This document shows, one piece after another, positions 33,181-45,500 of a stretch of DNA of 64,000 nt. Numbering within the stretch: position 1 is the stretch's first letter; every line of letters starts with the position of its first letter. Both the position numbers and the translations under genes were made by a program. Under the pieces are notes generated by a model. That model was given only the letters and a program-made list of their open reading frames with translations. It ran no database searches and was not told where the DNA came from. The stretch comes from Branchinecta lynchi (taxonomy: Eukaryota; Arthropoda; Branchiopoda; Anostraca; Branchinectidae): the NCBI GenBank assembly GCA_023053575.1, contig JAKZAP010000004.1:25039252-25103251 (forward strand), given 5' to 3'.

Positions 33181-36100
33181 CTAGACCTACGTTGCCCGGG
33201 CAACGTGAAGTGTTGCGGCAACCTTTGTCCGGCTTCGCCGGCTAAAGTGTTGCGAGAGCAACACTTTGGTTTTGTTTCTTCGCTGTCGGTTAAATGCTGA
33301 AATTGTCAACTTATCGAAGCTTTTAAAACGGTATGTTCTAAAAAGAATAATCACATAATCAAAAGATGTTCTTTAGCGTTGTAAAACCAACAACAAAACA
33401 ATATCGGAAGAAGGCTATCCGTAACGTTTCAGGATTAAAATACCTTAGATGACACTATTAATTATTACAAAACTACCTTATTGTTTTACATTACCGTATC
33501 GTTTGTGCCCGCTGCGTAAACAGTTAATCCTAGGTTATAGCGATAGACCATCGATACAAACTTTCTTACTGTCATATTTACAGAAATCGAATACAATGTG
33601 CACCAATTTTCAAAAATGTCTAGCCCCTCGTGCTTACTTACAAGTCCGTCTCCCGTGATTGACATCAAATTCACCGGAAACAAATAATGGATACACCAGC
33701 TATCAAAAGTTGCAAACCCCTCATCGCTGAAGATGATTATAGCATAAAAGCCGATTATTACTTACAAGTCCCATGCATGTCTTACAATTGGGAATAAAAT
33801 TGTTCTTACCATCGAATACACCTGAGACAAATAACAGGTATACCAACTAGCAAAAGCTGCAAACTCCTCGTTGCCGAAGATGATTATGAGCTAACAGTCG
33901 ACTGTTGCTTACAGTCGACTGTTGCTTACAAGTCCCTTACATGTCTAACAACTGGTATCGCCTATTTTTGGTTTCAGTGTGTACCTTACTCCTAAAGTTG
34001 TCAACCCCCTGAAACTTTCAAACTGGTTTATCTCATGAAGGATTTTTGTTCAAAAAAATGGATGGCATATATTTTGATCAGCTCTTCAAGGGCTATCGAT
34101 TGCCCTAACCACAACAAAAGCATATCGGAAAAAGGGACTAAATTGACTTTGCAGTCAGTTGAACTTTATCCTTTTCAATCGTAGACATCGTGACGGATGA
34201 AAACTTGGAATAATATCCTATATAATCTAGTTGGTATTATAAAGCTATCCGTAACTTTTTAGGATTAAAATACCATAGATGACACTATTAATTATTACGA
34301 AACTACCTTGTTTTACATTACAGTATCGTTTGTACCCGTTGCGTTAACAGTAAATCCTAGGTTACAGCGATAGACCAACGATACAAACTTTATTACCGTC
34401 AGATCTATATAAATCGAATACAATTTGCAACAATTTGCACAAAATTCTAGCCCCTCGTGCACCGATTCTACTGACAAGTCCCTTTCCCGTGATAGACATC
34501 AAGTTCACCGGATAAAAATAATGGGTACACCGACTAGCAAAAGTTGCAAACCCATAATCGCTGAAGATTTGTGTAGCATAACAGCCGATTATTACTTAAA
34601 AGTCCCTTGCAAGTTTTACATTTGGGAACCAAATTGTTCATCAAATGACAGGTACGCCAACTAGCGAGAGCTGCAAACCCCTCATTGCCGAAGATGATTA
34701 TGAGCTAATAGTCACCTGTCGCGTACAAGTCCCCTAAAAGTCTCACAACTGGTATCGCCTATTTTTGGTTTCAGTGTGTATCTTACTACTGAAGTTGTCA
34801 ACCCCTTGAAACTTTCAAACTGGTGTATCTCATAAAGGAATTTTTTTTACCAAAAAATGGATGTCATATACTTTGATCAGCTCATCAGCGGCTATCGGTT
34901 GCCGTCGAAGTCGAACTTTATCCTTTTCAATCGTAGATATCGTGACGGATGAAAACTTGGAACAATATCTTATATAATCTAGTTGATATTATAAAGCTAT
35001 CCGTAACTTTTCAGGATTAAAATACCATAGATGACACTATTAATTATTACAAAATTACCTTATTGTTTTACATTACCGTATCGTTTGTACCCATTGCGTA
35101 AACAGTTAATCCTAGGTTATAGCGATAGACCATCGATACAAACTTTCTTACTGTCATATTTACAGAAATCGAATACAATGTGCACCAATTTTCAAAAATT
35201 TCTAGCCCCTCGTGAACCGATTCTTACTTACAAGTCCGTCTCCCGTGATTGACATCAAATTCACCGGAAACAAATAATGGATATACCAGCTATCAAAAGT
35301 TGCAAGCCCCTCATCGCTAAAGATGATTATAGCATAAGCTTTTTAAACGGGATGTTCTAAAAAAATTAATCATATGATCAAAAGGTATTCTTCAGCGTTG
35401 TAAAAACAACAACAAAATAATATAGGAAGAAGGGACTAAATTAACTTTGCAGTCAATTGTACTTTATCCATCGTGACTTATATAATCTAGTTGGTAATAG
35501 AAAGCTATCCGTAACTTTTCAGGATTAAAATACCATAGATGACACTATTAATTATTATGAAACTACCTCATTGCTTTACATTTTCGTTTGTATCCGTTGT
35601 GTAAACAGTTAATCCTCGGTTACATTGATAGACCATCGACACAAACTTTCTTACCGTCAGATTTATAGAAATCGAATACAATGTGCACCCATTTGCAAAA
35701 ATTCCTAACCCCTCGTGAACCGATTCCTACTTACAAGTCCCTCTCCCGTGATATACATTAAGTTAACCGGAAACAAATAATGGGTACACCAGCTAGCAAA
35801 AGCTGCAAACCCATCATCGCAGAAGATGATTGTAGCATAACAGCCGATTATTACTTACAAGTCCCTTGCATATCTTACCATTGGGAACCAAATTGTTCTT
35901 ACCATCGAATACACCGGAAACAAATAACAGGTATACCAACTAGCAAAAGCTGCAAACCCCTCATTACCGAAGATGATTATGGGCTAACAGTCGACTGTTG
36001 CTTAAAAGTCCCCTATATGCATCATAACTGGTATCGCCTATTTTTGGTTTCAATGTACCTTACTATGAAGTTGTCAACCCCTTTGAAATTTTCAAACTGG

Positions 36101-36954
36101 TGTATCTCATGAAGAAATTTTTGTACCAAAAAATGGATGACATATACTTTGATCAGCCCATCAATGGCTATCGATTGCCGTCGAATAAAAAATTCTACCT
36201 GTCTTAGTTCAAAAGTTGACTTTTTTGCCGTAGGCCAACTTTCTAACGTCACGACTTAGAAAGGAGCAAAGGATAAGCTCTAGTTTCTTTAGCAATGAGA
36301 GAACTTTTAAAGTTTAAGAGGCACATCTGATACCGTTACTCTACCACAAATCAAAGTGCAAAAAAAAAATTTATAAACTCAGCTGAAATCGTCGCAGACA
36401 CAGACAGAAACAATAGATGGCAGCACTTTCGGACCCGTGGGAAAAAGCCACTTTTTTGTCTCTGTAGATTTTTCTATTTATCACTCAAAGAAGATATGTT
36501 GGCTGTGGGGCCGGGTAACTGCCGCATATATTTAACACTTTTAGATTTTAGTCCATCTTCAATTTGAAACTGGTGCCTGCCTGCTTGCGTGCTAGAACGG
36601 AGCTTTCCACTCGAAAGCAGAAACATCTTTTGATGAAACGAAAGGTTCGCTACACAACTTCAGATAGTCCTCTCTGACATAGGCTATACAACTCCACTTC
36701 ACTTCGCAAACCGTAGGCTCTGGCTCGATGACAAGCAAAAACCATCCTTATTGGCCCCAGGCAAGAGTTCTACGGAGCTTTCCAAAATGTAATGTCATAT
36801 TCGTCAATCCGGCCTAAGGTCCACACTTTCCGTAAAAACCGCACAGGTTAGACCCTTCTCAGTTACCAGGAATAAAATGAAATCGGAGTCATAGGAAAAA
36901 AAAAAAAAAAAAAAAAAACGAGGACAAAACCAAAGTGTTGCTCTCGCAACACAA
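33181..36954 (-). mobile_element. Helitron-like (HINE-type) element, copy 1
   Basis: On the minus strand the 3' end reads ACGTTGCCCGGGCAACGT (an 18-bp perfect palindrome at 33189-33206), then AGGT and terminal CTAG, matching the Helitron CTRR end. The insertion lies between A and T, with no target duplication. The 5' end TTGTGTTGCGAGAGCAACAC has a 29-bp perfect inverted copy near the 3' end (36924-36952 against 33247-33275), as in Helentron/HINE elements. Further hairpins (CCGGCTTCGCCGG and GTTGCGGCAAC) lie between that copy and the palindrome. The core is built of diverged tandem units starting AAGCTATCCGTAAC (33413, 34243, 34997, 35502). No Rep/helicase frame exists, so it is non-autonomous. 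Confidence 0.75.
33405..36190. repeat. Tandem-repeat core of Helitron-like copy 1
   Basis: Units of about 500-830 bp share CAGGATTAAAATACCATAGA, CAGTTAATCCTAGGTTATAG, CGATAGACCATCGATACAAA and CCCCTCGTGAACCGATTC in fixed order. Each contains smaller duplications with ACTAGCAAAAGCTGCAAACC. The spacing between two of these (35793 and 35940) is 147 bp, which keeps one open frame through 35780-36112 (SKSCKPIIAEDD-type repeat). Other units break this frame with stops, so I do not call it coding. Confidence 0.8.
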
Positions 36955-37166
36955 TTTTTATTTGAAGTTGATTAGATGTTCAATAGTGGGGAAAAAAGAT
37001 ACCCTGAGTTGGTTTTCTCAGATTATTAGTTATTTGGCCTTAATCTGTTTCTGAATTTTAATGGTAAAAATGGAGTCTGGCGATGACTGGGTCTGGCTAA
37101 GACAAGACCCAGTTGTCTGGATTAAATATTGAATTTTTGGGATCCCATCGAAACCTTTGGTCTTGT

Positions 37167-38480
37167 GTAGTGTAGGGACATGCTCTAGAAACAGCGAGTA
37201 ATGATCGAGCAACCGCGTGCCCTTTCGATAATTTAAATTCCATCTGCCGCATGTGGAACATACAAAATATCTTTAAGGGACACTCCGTATATATAATAGT
37301 AACTGTTCGTCTGCCTAGTATAGTAGCCTATTAGTATTTCCATTCATTCTAGTTCCCGATATGCTTTACTTCATAAGAATATCCTATCTCCTCTATTAGT
37401 CCATAGCCTGATCACACTCACCCTGTTTGTTCTTTTTACGTGAAGTTTCAGGCGCCCGATCATTGTTTCCGAGGAGATTATTCGTCTGAAGACCGGTTAT
37501 GTAAATTTTTACCAGGATTGTCATACATGACAAGGGACACGGAAGGAGGGTAAAGCAGCCTGAGACGTGTGTTATTTTCTGCAAGCATGGCTTAGTTGTG
37601 AAGTGGTCAACTATATCAGTAAGTAAGTAAGTAAATATTTATTCGTGAGTAAACCAAACAAGGTATTTCCCTCTATGTACTAAACTACAACTACTTGACA
37701 TCAAAAAGAAAACGCTGATCTAATCTTAAAGCACAATGGACACTTCTAATGCTTTACTTTGTATTAAATGCTTCAAACGTTTCCGACTTCCTTTAGAAGG
37801 CGCTACGAAAATCGGCCGTTTTCTTGTTATCCCTTGTCTTTACCTCTTATTTCGGCGATCTGGGATATCGTGGCAGAAAATTCAAAAACTCCCAGCAATG
37901 CTTGATAGAAAAGGATATAGATGCAGTTTGCAGTTTACCTGTTATTCTAGTGTTTCATCAGAAGTTCCATGGCTGAAAGTGCCTATTAAAAGTTTTTCTT
38001 TGTGGAATATTGTTGTGAAGCTTGATTAGCTTGCTTTATAAAATGTACCAGAATATGCAATAAGCTTATAAAAAATAACATAGCTACAAAAATCATTCAA
38101 AAACAAATAACCTATTCGAATCTTAATGATACAAGCTGATTTATGAATAAAAGAAATATCTACTGAGTACCTATTATAAGAAATAAAGTATTAATAAACT
38201 AAGTATTATTACAGGCGAGTACTCGATAATAGAAAGGTAGAACGAGGTTATTAATAAAATAATATTTAAGTTTTCAACCCCTTATTAATAACAAAAACTG
38301 AAGTTGACCAAAATGCAGAAAAAAACCTTTCCTGTCATCGCCCCGATCGTGCAGCAAAAATAGCGTCCGTGTCAAAAATTAAATATCAGGACTAGTTTTT
38401 TCATTATAGTGGTATTTGGAGATACTTTACTTTAATACGATATTTATAGTCGGTAGAAGCTTCAGTTATTTGTTATTTAT
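37167..38480. other. Stretch with no recognised gene
   Basis: A short (AGTA)n tract lies near 37618-37640. One open frame (37736-38029, plus, 97 codons, starting MDTSNALLCIKCFKRFRLPL) has paired cysteines near its start but no domain I recognise. The remainder is AT-rich. Confidence 0.35.
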
Positions 38481-38499
38481 TACAGGTTTGCTTCCTTCC

Positions 38500-38605
38500 C
38501 CGAAGTTGAACCAGAGGATTGACAGCCTGACGAGGACCCTTGCCAAGAAGGGCCGAAATATTGCTGATCAAGAATCGTAGCTGACGTATCCGTTGTAAAC
38601 ATTGT
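38500..38605. repeat. Fold-back family fragment
   Basis: CCTGACGAGGACCCTTGCCA, AGAAGGGCCGAAATATTGCT and GTAGCTGACGTATCCGTTGT correspond to the spacer and right arm of the element at 9918-10080. The left arm is absent. Confidence 0.65.
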
Positions 38606-38830
38606 TTGAATACATTATAAGAAACATCACTTTGATCTTTGTCCAAGCTATAGAAAATTGAGCATGTACTGGCCCAAAAAACGCTTTGAAATATCACAGA
38701 GAGGAAACTGTCGAAAAAGCTGCTGATCTAGGGGGTCAGAATTGTTCCTAGGTTGTAACAGAGTGGGATGGGGTAGTTTGAACTTTAAGTCTCAAATGAA
38801 GAAAAATTATGACACAACGAATCTGAAACA

Positions 38831-39105
38831 GAGCGTGTTCCACGCTACTTACCGTAGTTACTACGCATGACTTTACAAATTCTAGCTTTTCGTCAAGGCT
38901 GGAACGACTTTTATATTTCCAGTGGAATATCATGTGACAAGATAAGTAGTTACCACGCTTACTACGCTCCCGAGCATGGTAAGCAAATAGTTACTACTAG
39001 TTACTATTTCGAGGAGGTTAGAATGGTCAACGTAGTAACTTTTCACGAGACTGGAACGAAAATAGTAACTAATAGTTACGATTGTTAGAAGGGTGGAGCA
39101 TGCTC
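38831..39105. mobile_element. MITE with GAGCGTGTTCCAC ends, copy 2
   Basis: Starts GAGCGTGTTCCACGCTACTT and ends GGGTGGAGCATGCTC. The interior is in the opposite orientation to copy 1 at 8536-9123, with inverted GTAGTTACTACGC and GTAACTAATAGTTAC stretches. It lacks the retroposed insert found in copy 1. Confidence 0.75.
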
Positions 39106-39109
39106 TATG

Positions 39110-40010
39110 TAATGCGAGGTGTCCATTTTTGTCCTTTAACACATTACTAGTGGCAAGATGGGGGCTTCAGGGGGCTTGCATCCTACCAAACGGGAAAGGA
39201 TCTGATTCAACTTGGCAGTGCGGGCCGACTTGGAAGCCAGGCTTCGACTCGACGGTTCGAAAACCTACCAATAGGATGTTAGACTTACTTTTTTTGTAAA
39301 AGTTTGAAACCTTTCGCGTCTCATTTTTGATTAAACCCTTCTCTAATACGGTAAGTAAACAATCAAGGAAGGGGTAGAAAAACATTTTCTGTAACTTACA
39401 AGTCTAGAATGGTTACCAAACGCCGACAATTCCGACTCAAATCTGAAGATCCCATGACTTGCAAGGCTAGACTATTTGTTGCAATCCCCCTACAAGCGCT
39501 CGAGAATATTTCTATCAATGTCGCAGGGCTATCCTGCCAGACAATGCTGCACCTTCTGACTGCTACATCACTTAAAGCAAGGGTGTCCAGGAACTGAAAC
39601 TTCTTCTACCACGAGCAAAATTGTCTGAGCGATAACTTCCACAATTCGTTCCGTGATAAAGCTTCTTCTTAATCTTTTTTCTTTCGTTCCGCATTTTTGT
39701 ATTTATAACTTTTTCAGCCATGGTAGCTCAGTGCTATTAGCGCGTAGTAGATAAGCAGTAAATTCCTGTCAATACAAGCCAGTACACAATTAATAAGGCA
39801 GTGAAAGAACTCACCACAGTCGCGAAAGTCAAAGCGAAATAACAACTGACAAATCCATGTACTTCTGTTCTTATCGCAAAGGCTCTACTTGATAAGAGTT
39901 ACTCCCGAATAAAATTTCAAACCAAGTTATAAGGTTTCCGTGATCTCGTTACGAATGTCGAAAAGCCAAATTTAATCGCAGCCGGGAATCCCGTTTACTT
40001 CGGCCTTAAT
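39110..40010. other. Stretch with no recognised gene
   Basis: Small open frames (for example 39409-39597) have no domain. The sequence near 39718-39745 (CCATGGTAGCTCAGTGCTAT) looks like the start of a tRNA with an A box, but no matching T arm or acceptor follows. Confidence 0.35.
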
Positions 40011-40013
40011 CTT

Positions 40014-40280
40014 CAAGGAATGTGGGAACGTTTTCCACTAATAATAATAATAATAATTAATTTAATAATACCAGATTTTTTCTGAAATAGCAGATCGATT
40101 TTTAGTAATGTTTGGTTTCTGTTGGCACAATCGTCAAGGAATGTGGGAACGTTTTCCACTAAGGATATTCTTGCCAGCTGCCTTTACTGAAGTTCTCCAC
40201 TTTAAATAATGTCAACAAGACGAGGTTTTTTCTGAAAAGCAGATCGATTTTTAGTAATGTTTGGTTTCTGTTGGCACACA
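40014..40280 (+). repeat. Direct tandem duplication, ~120-140 bp
   Basis: CAAGGAATGTGGGAACGTTT occurs at 40014 and 40135. AGCAGATCGATTTTTAGTAA then TGTTTGGTTTCTGTTGGCAC occurs near 40090 and again near 40238. The first copy contains a (TAA)n tract. It lies just to the left of the ACCGAAT-family element. Confidence 0.8.
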
Positions 40281-40311
40281 TTTTTGCTTGTCATAAATGA
40301 TCATCCATGAT

Positions 40312-41714
40312 CAGGGGCGTCGCAAGTGCATTTTCGGTGGGGGGTGCAGAGCCAAATTCTACCGAATCTTTCAAAATTTTTACCGAATCCTAGAACTAAG
40401 AATTCGAGCTTTAAATTACTGAACAGAAACGATTACGTAGGAAAAGTGGCAATAAAAGGCAGCATGAACGACGATAAGCCAACTATTAGGCGGCGTTTTG
40501 GCGAAGCCCACATAGAGAATACGTTGCCGGGTATGATTGCAGTAACAGCTACTATATATTATAGCCAACAGAAAATTAAATCGAGCGCCGCAGGTGAAAA
40601 TTTTAGAAAACCATTTTTTTTTGTTTTTGTAGGCTAAAATTTAACTTCTTCTCTTACAAATTCTATCATTTACCGCTGATGAAATACCGAGACTCTTAAA
40701 AAGTTCTAGAAAACGGATGGAGCGACGTTACGGCAGTAGCAGCAACTGTAGTCTAGTCAATATACTACCTATGATAACATAAAGTGAGCGCCGCCGGCGA
40801 AATTTTTTTTTGCTTTTTCCTGCCAAATTTAATTTCCATTCAAATTCTAGCTTTTAATATTTCGAAATCTCAATCCTAAAACTGGCTTAAAACCCCCGTC
40901 AAATGACGCGCCCTTCCACAAAATAGAGAACATTACGAAAAGTGCTGCAGGCGGAATTTTCGAAATATTTATGACCAGATTTTCTTTTTGGGATCCAAAA
41001 TAAAAGTAAGGACTATCGATGATATCACAGATCATCCCTTTTGTCTGCCACCAGTGCTTCACTCGACCTCTTCTGAATTTCGAGGTTCGTGGTAACTTCC
41101 AGATCCTGGCAATTACAACGAATAAGTTACCGAATCTCAGTTATTATACCGAATAAGTTTAGACCGATAGCGTGTTCCGGATTCTGTATAACCACCGTAT
41201 CCCGGTTAGTATACCGAATTGTTTCGGTATCGAAAGACTACCGAACAATATTCATATTCGGTATACTTTCGTCGAAACTGGAACAAAGTCAGGATTCGTG
41301 GTTAACTTCCGAATACTGGAAATTACACTTAATAAATTACCGAATCCCAATCATGACACCGAATAATTCTGAACCAATAGCTTATTCGGGAGTCTGTGTA
41401 ACTGCAGAATCTCCATAAATATACCGAATAGTTTCGGCATCGAAAAATTACCAAGTGATTTCAGTAAATTCTCTCACCAAATTCGTGATAACTAACGAAT
41501 ACTGGCAACTATACCGAATCCCGATCATTATACCGAAGAGATTTGTACAGATAGCCTACTTAGGAGTCTGTATAACTACCGAATCCCCGTAAATCGAAAA
41601 AATACCGAACAATTTTAGTAAACTTTTGGGCCTCCGGCCCAAAATTTTACCGAATCTCAAAAAGGTGGGGGGGGGGTGCTGCACCCCCCGCACCCCCCCC
41701 TTGCGACGCCCCTG
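40312..41714 (+). mobile_element. hAT-like ACCGAAT-family element, copy 2 (complete)
   Basis: The ends CAGGGGCGTCGCAAG and CTTGCGACGCCCCTG are perfect 15-bp inverted repeats. The 8-bp duplication TCCATGAT lies at 40304-40311 and 41715-41722. G runs and C runs lie just inside both ends. Between 41090 and 41610 the motif ACCGAAT recurs about every 20-40 bp. From 40560 to 40970 three units carry GCGCCGCNGGCGAAATTTT-like sequence. A plus-strand frame starting at 40326 runs ~100 codons. It has no recognisable transposase, so it is probably non-autonomous. Confidence 0.88.
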
Positions 41715-41776
41715 TCCATGATGACCAAATGATCATCAGTAACGTGTTACTCGGATTCTAAACCCTTGACATTTGT

Positions 41777-42480
41777 ATGGCACTTTTGCTAGGTTCTGAA
41801 AGTGCGAACAAAGCATCAGGATTTCTTAGCTAGATTCACAGCACTTTCATCACGTTTGAAAAATCTCTAATTTTCCGCAAGGAAGTGATGATGGCACCGA
41901 AAATCCTTGCGGGAATTCCAGTCCAGTCCTGAGCGTGTGTTGGCGCTACAGGCATAGCTGGGTGCGACCAAAACTGCGTGGTAAAAGTCCTCGCGCGACG
42001 TCAAATTTACGCAAAAATGGCAAAAGACACAACAATTTTTTTTTTGCAATATTCACGCATTTGAAGAGCTGTAACAGTTTGAAGGCAAAGTTAACCCACA
42101 TAAGTAGAATTCACCGGCAACAGTTTTCTACACCAAATTTTATCTCGTTCGGCACTTCGTGTTGTTCCGCAAAATTTGTGAGTTCCTCTTCCAACTCCCC
42201 CACAGTTATGTATCCGGTCCGGACCTCTATTACCCCTCAAACTACCCCCACAGCAACAAGATTCGGAATTATACCTTCCTCCACCCAAGTCCCAACTCCT
42301 GCGGATGTTCAGATTCAGGAAATTGCAATTTCGGATTGAATACGGTCAGGTCCTTAGGAGAAGCATCTCTAGCAAGGTCCATCATCCTAACTTAACATTT
42401 TTAGAGCTACCCTGACCGTGCGGCGGACAGACAAACAGAAAAGCAATCAATAGGCCTAAATGGTACAAGGCAACACGGTA
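41777..42480. repeat. Diverged fragment of dispersed and array repeats
   Basis: Begins near ATGGCACTTTTGCTAGG, includes GAAAATCCTTGCGGGAATTC from the 29.8-kb dispersed repeat, and later TCTAGCAAGGTCCATCATCC and GCGGACAGACAAACAGAAAA, like the ends of the AAGTGCCAT arrays. The order is imperfect, so it may be two old repeats side by side. Confidence 0.35.
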
Positions 42481-42541
42481 CTTCACTGGTTCTATGTTGT
42501 CGAACTCTGCCCGAGGAAGGTGAGATGATTGCTAGTGTAAA

Positions 42542-45500
42542 CTAGACCTACGTTGCCCGGGCAACGTGAAGTGTTGCGGCAACCTTTGTCCGGCTTCGCC
42601 GACTAAAGTGTTGCGAGAGCAACACTTTGGTTTTGTTTCTTCGCTGTCGGTTAAATGCTGAAATTGTCAACTTATCGAAGCTTTTAAAACGGTATGTTCT
42701 AAAAAGAATAATCACATGATCAAAAGCTGTTCTTTAGCGTTGTAAAACCAACAACAAAACAATATCGGAAGAAGGGAATAAATTGACTCGGCGGTCAGTT
42801 GAACTTTATCCTTTTCAATCGTAGATATCGTGACGGATGAAAACTTGGAACAATATCTTATATAATCTAGTTGGTATTATAAAGCTATCCCTAACGTTTC
42901 AGGATTAAAATACCATAGATAACACTATTAATTATTACAAAACTACCTTATTGTTTTACATTACCGTATCGTTTGTACGCGTTGCGTAAACAGTTAATCC
43001 TAGGTTATAGTGATAGACCATCGATACAAACTTTCTTACCGTCATATTTACAGAAATCGAATACAATGTACACAAGTTTTCAAAAATTTCTAGCCCCTCG
43101 TGAACCGATTCTTACTTACAAGTCCTTCTCCCGTGATTGACATCAAATTCACCTCATCGCTGAAAATGATTATAGCATAAAAGCCGATTATTACTTACAA
43201 GTCCCATGCATGTCTTACAATTGGGAGCAAAATTGTTCTTACCATCGAATACACCTGAAACAAATAACAGATATACCAACTAGCAAAAGCTGCCAACTCC
43301 TCATTGTCGAAGATGATTATGAGCTAACAGTCGACTGTTGCTTACAGTCGACTGTTGCTTACAAGTCCCTTACATGTCTGACAGCTGGTATCGCCTATTT
43401 TTTGGTTTCAGTGTGTACGTTACTCCTGAAGTTGTCAACCCCTTGAAACTTTCAAACGGGTTTATCTCATGAAGGATTTTTGTTCAAAAAAAATGGATGA
43501 CATATACTTAGATCAGCTCATCAAGTGCTATCGATTGCCCTAACCACAACAAAAGAATATCGGAAAAAGGGACTAAATTGACTTTGCAGTCAGTTGAACT
43601 TTATCCTTTTCAATCGTAGACGTCGTGACGGATGAAAACTTGGAACAATATCCTATATAATCTAGTTGGTATTATAAAGCTATCCGTAACTTTTCGGGAT
43701 TAAAATACCATAGATGACACTATTAATTATTACGAAACTACCTTGTTTAACATTATCATTTGTACCCGTTGCGTAAACAGTAAATTCTAGGTTACAGCGG
43801 TAGAACATGGGTACACCGGCTAGCAAAAGTTGTAAACCCCTCATCGCTGAAGACTTTTGTAGCATAAGAGCAGATTATTACTTACAAGTCCCTTGCATGT
43901 CTTACAATTGAGAACCAAATTGTTCTTACCATCAAATGACAGGTACGCCAACTAGCGAAAGCTGCAAACCCCTCATTGCCGAAGATGATTATGAGCTAAC
44001 AGTCGACTGTCGCGTACAAATTCCCTAGATGTCTCAGAACTGGTATCGCATATTTTTGGTTTCAGTGTGTACCTTACTACTGAAGTTGTCAACCCCTTGC
44101 AACTTTCGAACTGGCGTATCTCATGAAGGAGTTTTTGTTCCAAAAAATGGATGACATATACTTTGATCAGCTCATCAGCGGCTATCGATTGCCGTCGTGA
44201 AAAAAAATTCTACCTATCTTCTATAATCTTGTTGGTATTATAAAGCTATCCGTAACTTTTCAGGATTAAAATACCGTAGATGACACTATTAACTATTACG
44301 AAACTACCTCATTGTTCTACATTATCGTTTGTACCCGTTGCGTAAAAAGTTAATCCTAGGTTACAGCGATAGACCATCGATACAAACTTTCTACCGTCAG
44401 GTTTATAGAAATCGAATAGAATGTGCACCAATTTACAAAAGTTCTAGCCCCTCGTGAACCGATTCTTACTTACAAGTCTCTCTCCCGCGATAGACATCAA
44501 GTTCACCACCGGATAAAAATAATGGGTAACACCAGCGAGCAGAAGTTGTAAACTCCTCATCCCTGAAGATGATTGTAGCATAACAGCCGCTTATTACTTA
44601 GAAGCCCCTTGCATGTCTTACAATTGAGAACCAAATTGTTCTTACTATCGAATACACCGGAAACAGATAACAGGTGCACCAAGTAGCAAAAGCTGCAAAC
44701 CCCTCATTGCCCAAGATGATTATGAGCCGACAGTTGACTGTTGCATACATGTCTCACAACTGATATCGCCTATTTTTGGTTTCAGTGCGTACGTTACTAC
44801 TGAAGTTGTCAACCCCTTTAAACTTTCAAACTGGTTTGTTTCTTCGCTGTCGCTTAATGCTGAAGTTGTCAACTTATCGAAGCTTTTTAAACGGGATGTT
44901 GTAAAAAAATTAATCATATGATCAAAAGGTATTCTTCAGCGTTGTAAAAACAACAACAAAATAATATAGGAAGAAGGGACTAAATTAACTTTGCAGTCAG
45001 TTGAACTTTATCCTTTTCAATCGTAGACATAGTGACGGATGAAAAACTGGAACATTATCTTATATAATCTAGTTGGCATTAGAAAGTTATCCGTAACTTT
45101 TCAGGATTAAAATACCATAGATGACACTATTAATTATTATGAAACTACCTCATTGCTTTACATTTTCGTTTGTATCCGTTGTGTAAACAGTTAATCCTAG
45201 GTTACATTGATAGACCATCGACACAAACTTTCTTACTGTCAGATTTATAGAAATCGAAATCAATGTGCACCCAATTGCAAAAATTACTAGCCACTCGTGA
45301 ACCGATTCCTACTTACAAGTCCCTCTCCCGTGATATACATTAACCCTTAACCGAAAACAAATAATGGGTACATCAGCTAGCAAAAGTTGCAAACCCATCA
45401 TCGCAGAAGATGATTTTAGCATAACAGCCGATTATTACTTACAAGTCCCTTGCATATCTTACCATTGGGAACCAAATTGTTCTTACCATCGAATACACCG

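Larger units (their letters stand above)
32545..37166 (-). mobile_element. GGGATCCC-family element, copy 3, split by a Helitron-like element
   Basis: The left part (32545-33180) starts TTTTTGGGATCCCAAAACG and has the expected order: a GTCTGTCAGTCCGTC stretch, GATATTTTGATGAAACTTGG, then tandem units with CCGGAATCCGGCCGAAACCG. The right part (36955-37166) resumes with TTTTTATTTGAAGTTGATTA and ends GGGATCCCATCGAAACC then TTTGGTCTTGT. Between them is a 3.77-kb Helitron-like insertion. Joining the two flanks gives the normal element sequence without gain or loss of bases. Confidence 0.8.

Noticed and set aside
35780..36112. 110-codon frame as a gene
   Set aside because: It lies in the repetitive core of a Helitron-like element and homologous units have stops.
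39718..39790. tRNA gene starting CCATGGTAGCTCAGTG
   Set aside because: The A-box-like start is good but there is no T arm or acceptor stem that pairs with it.
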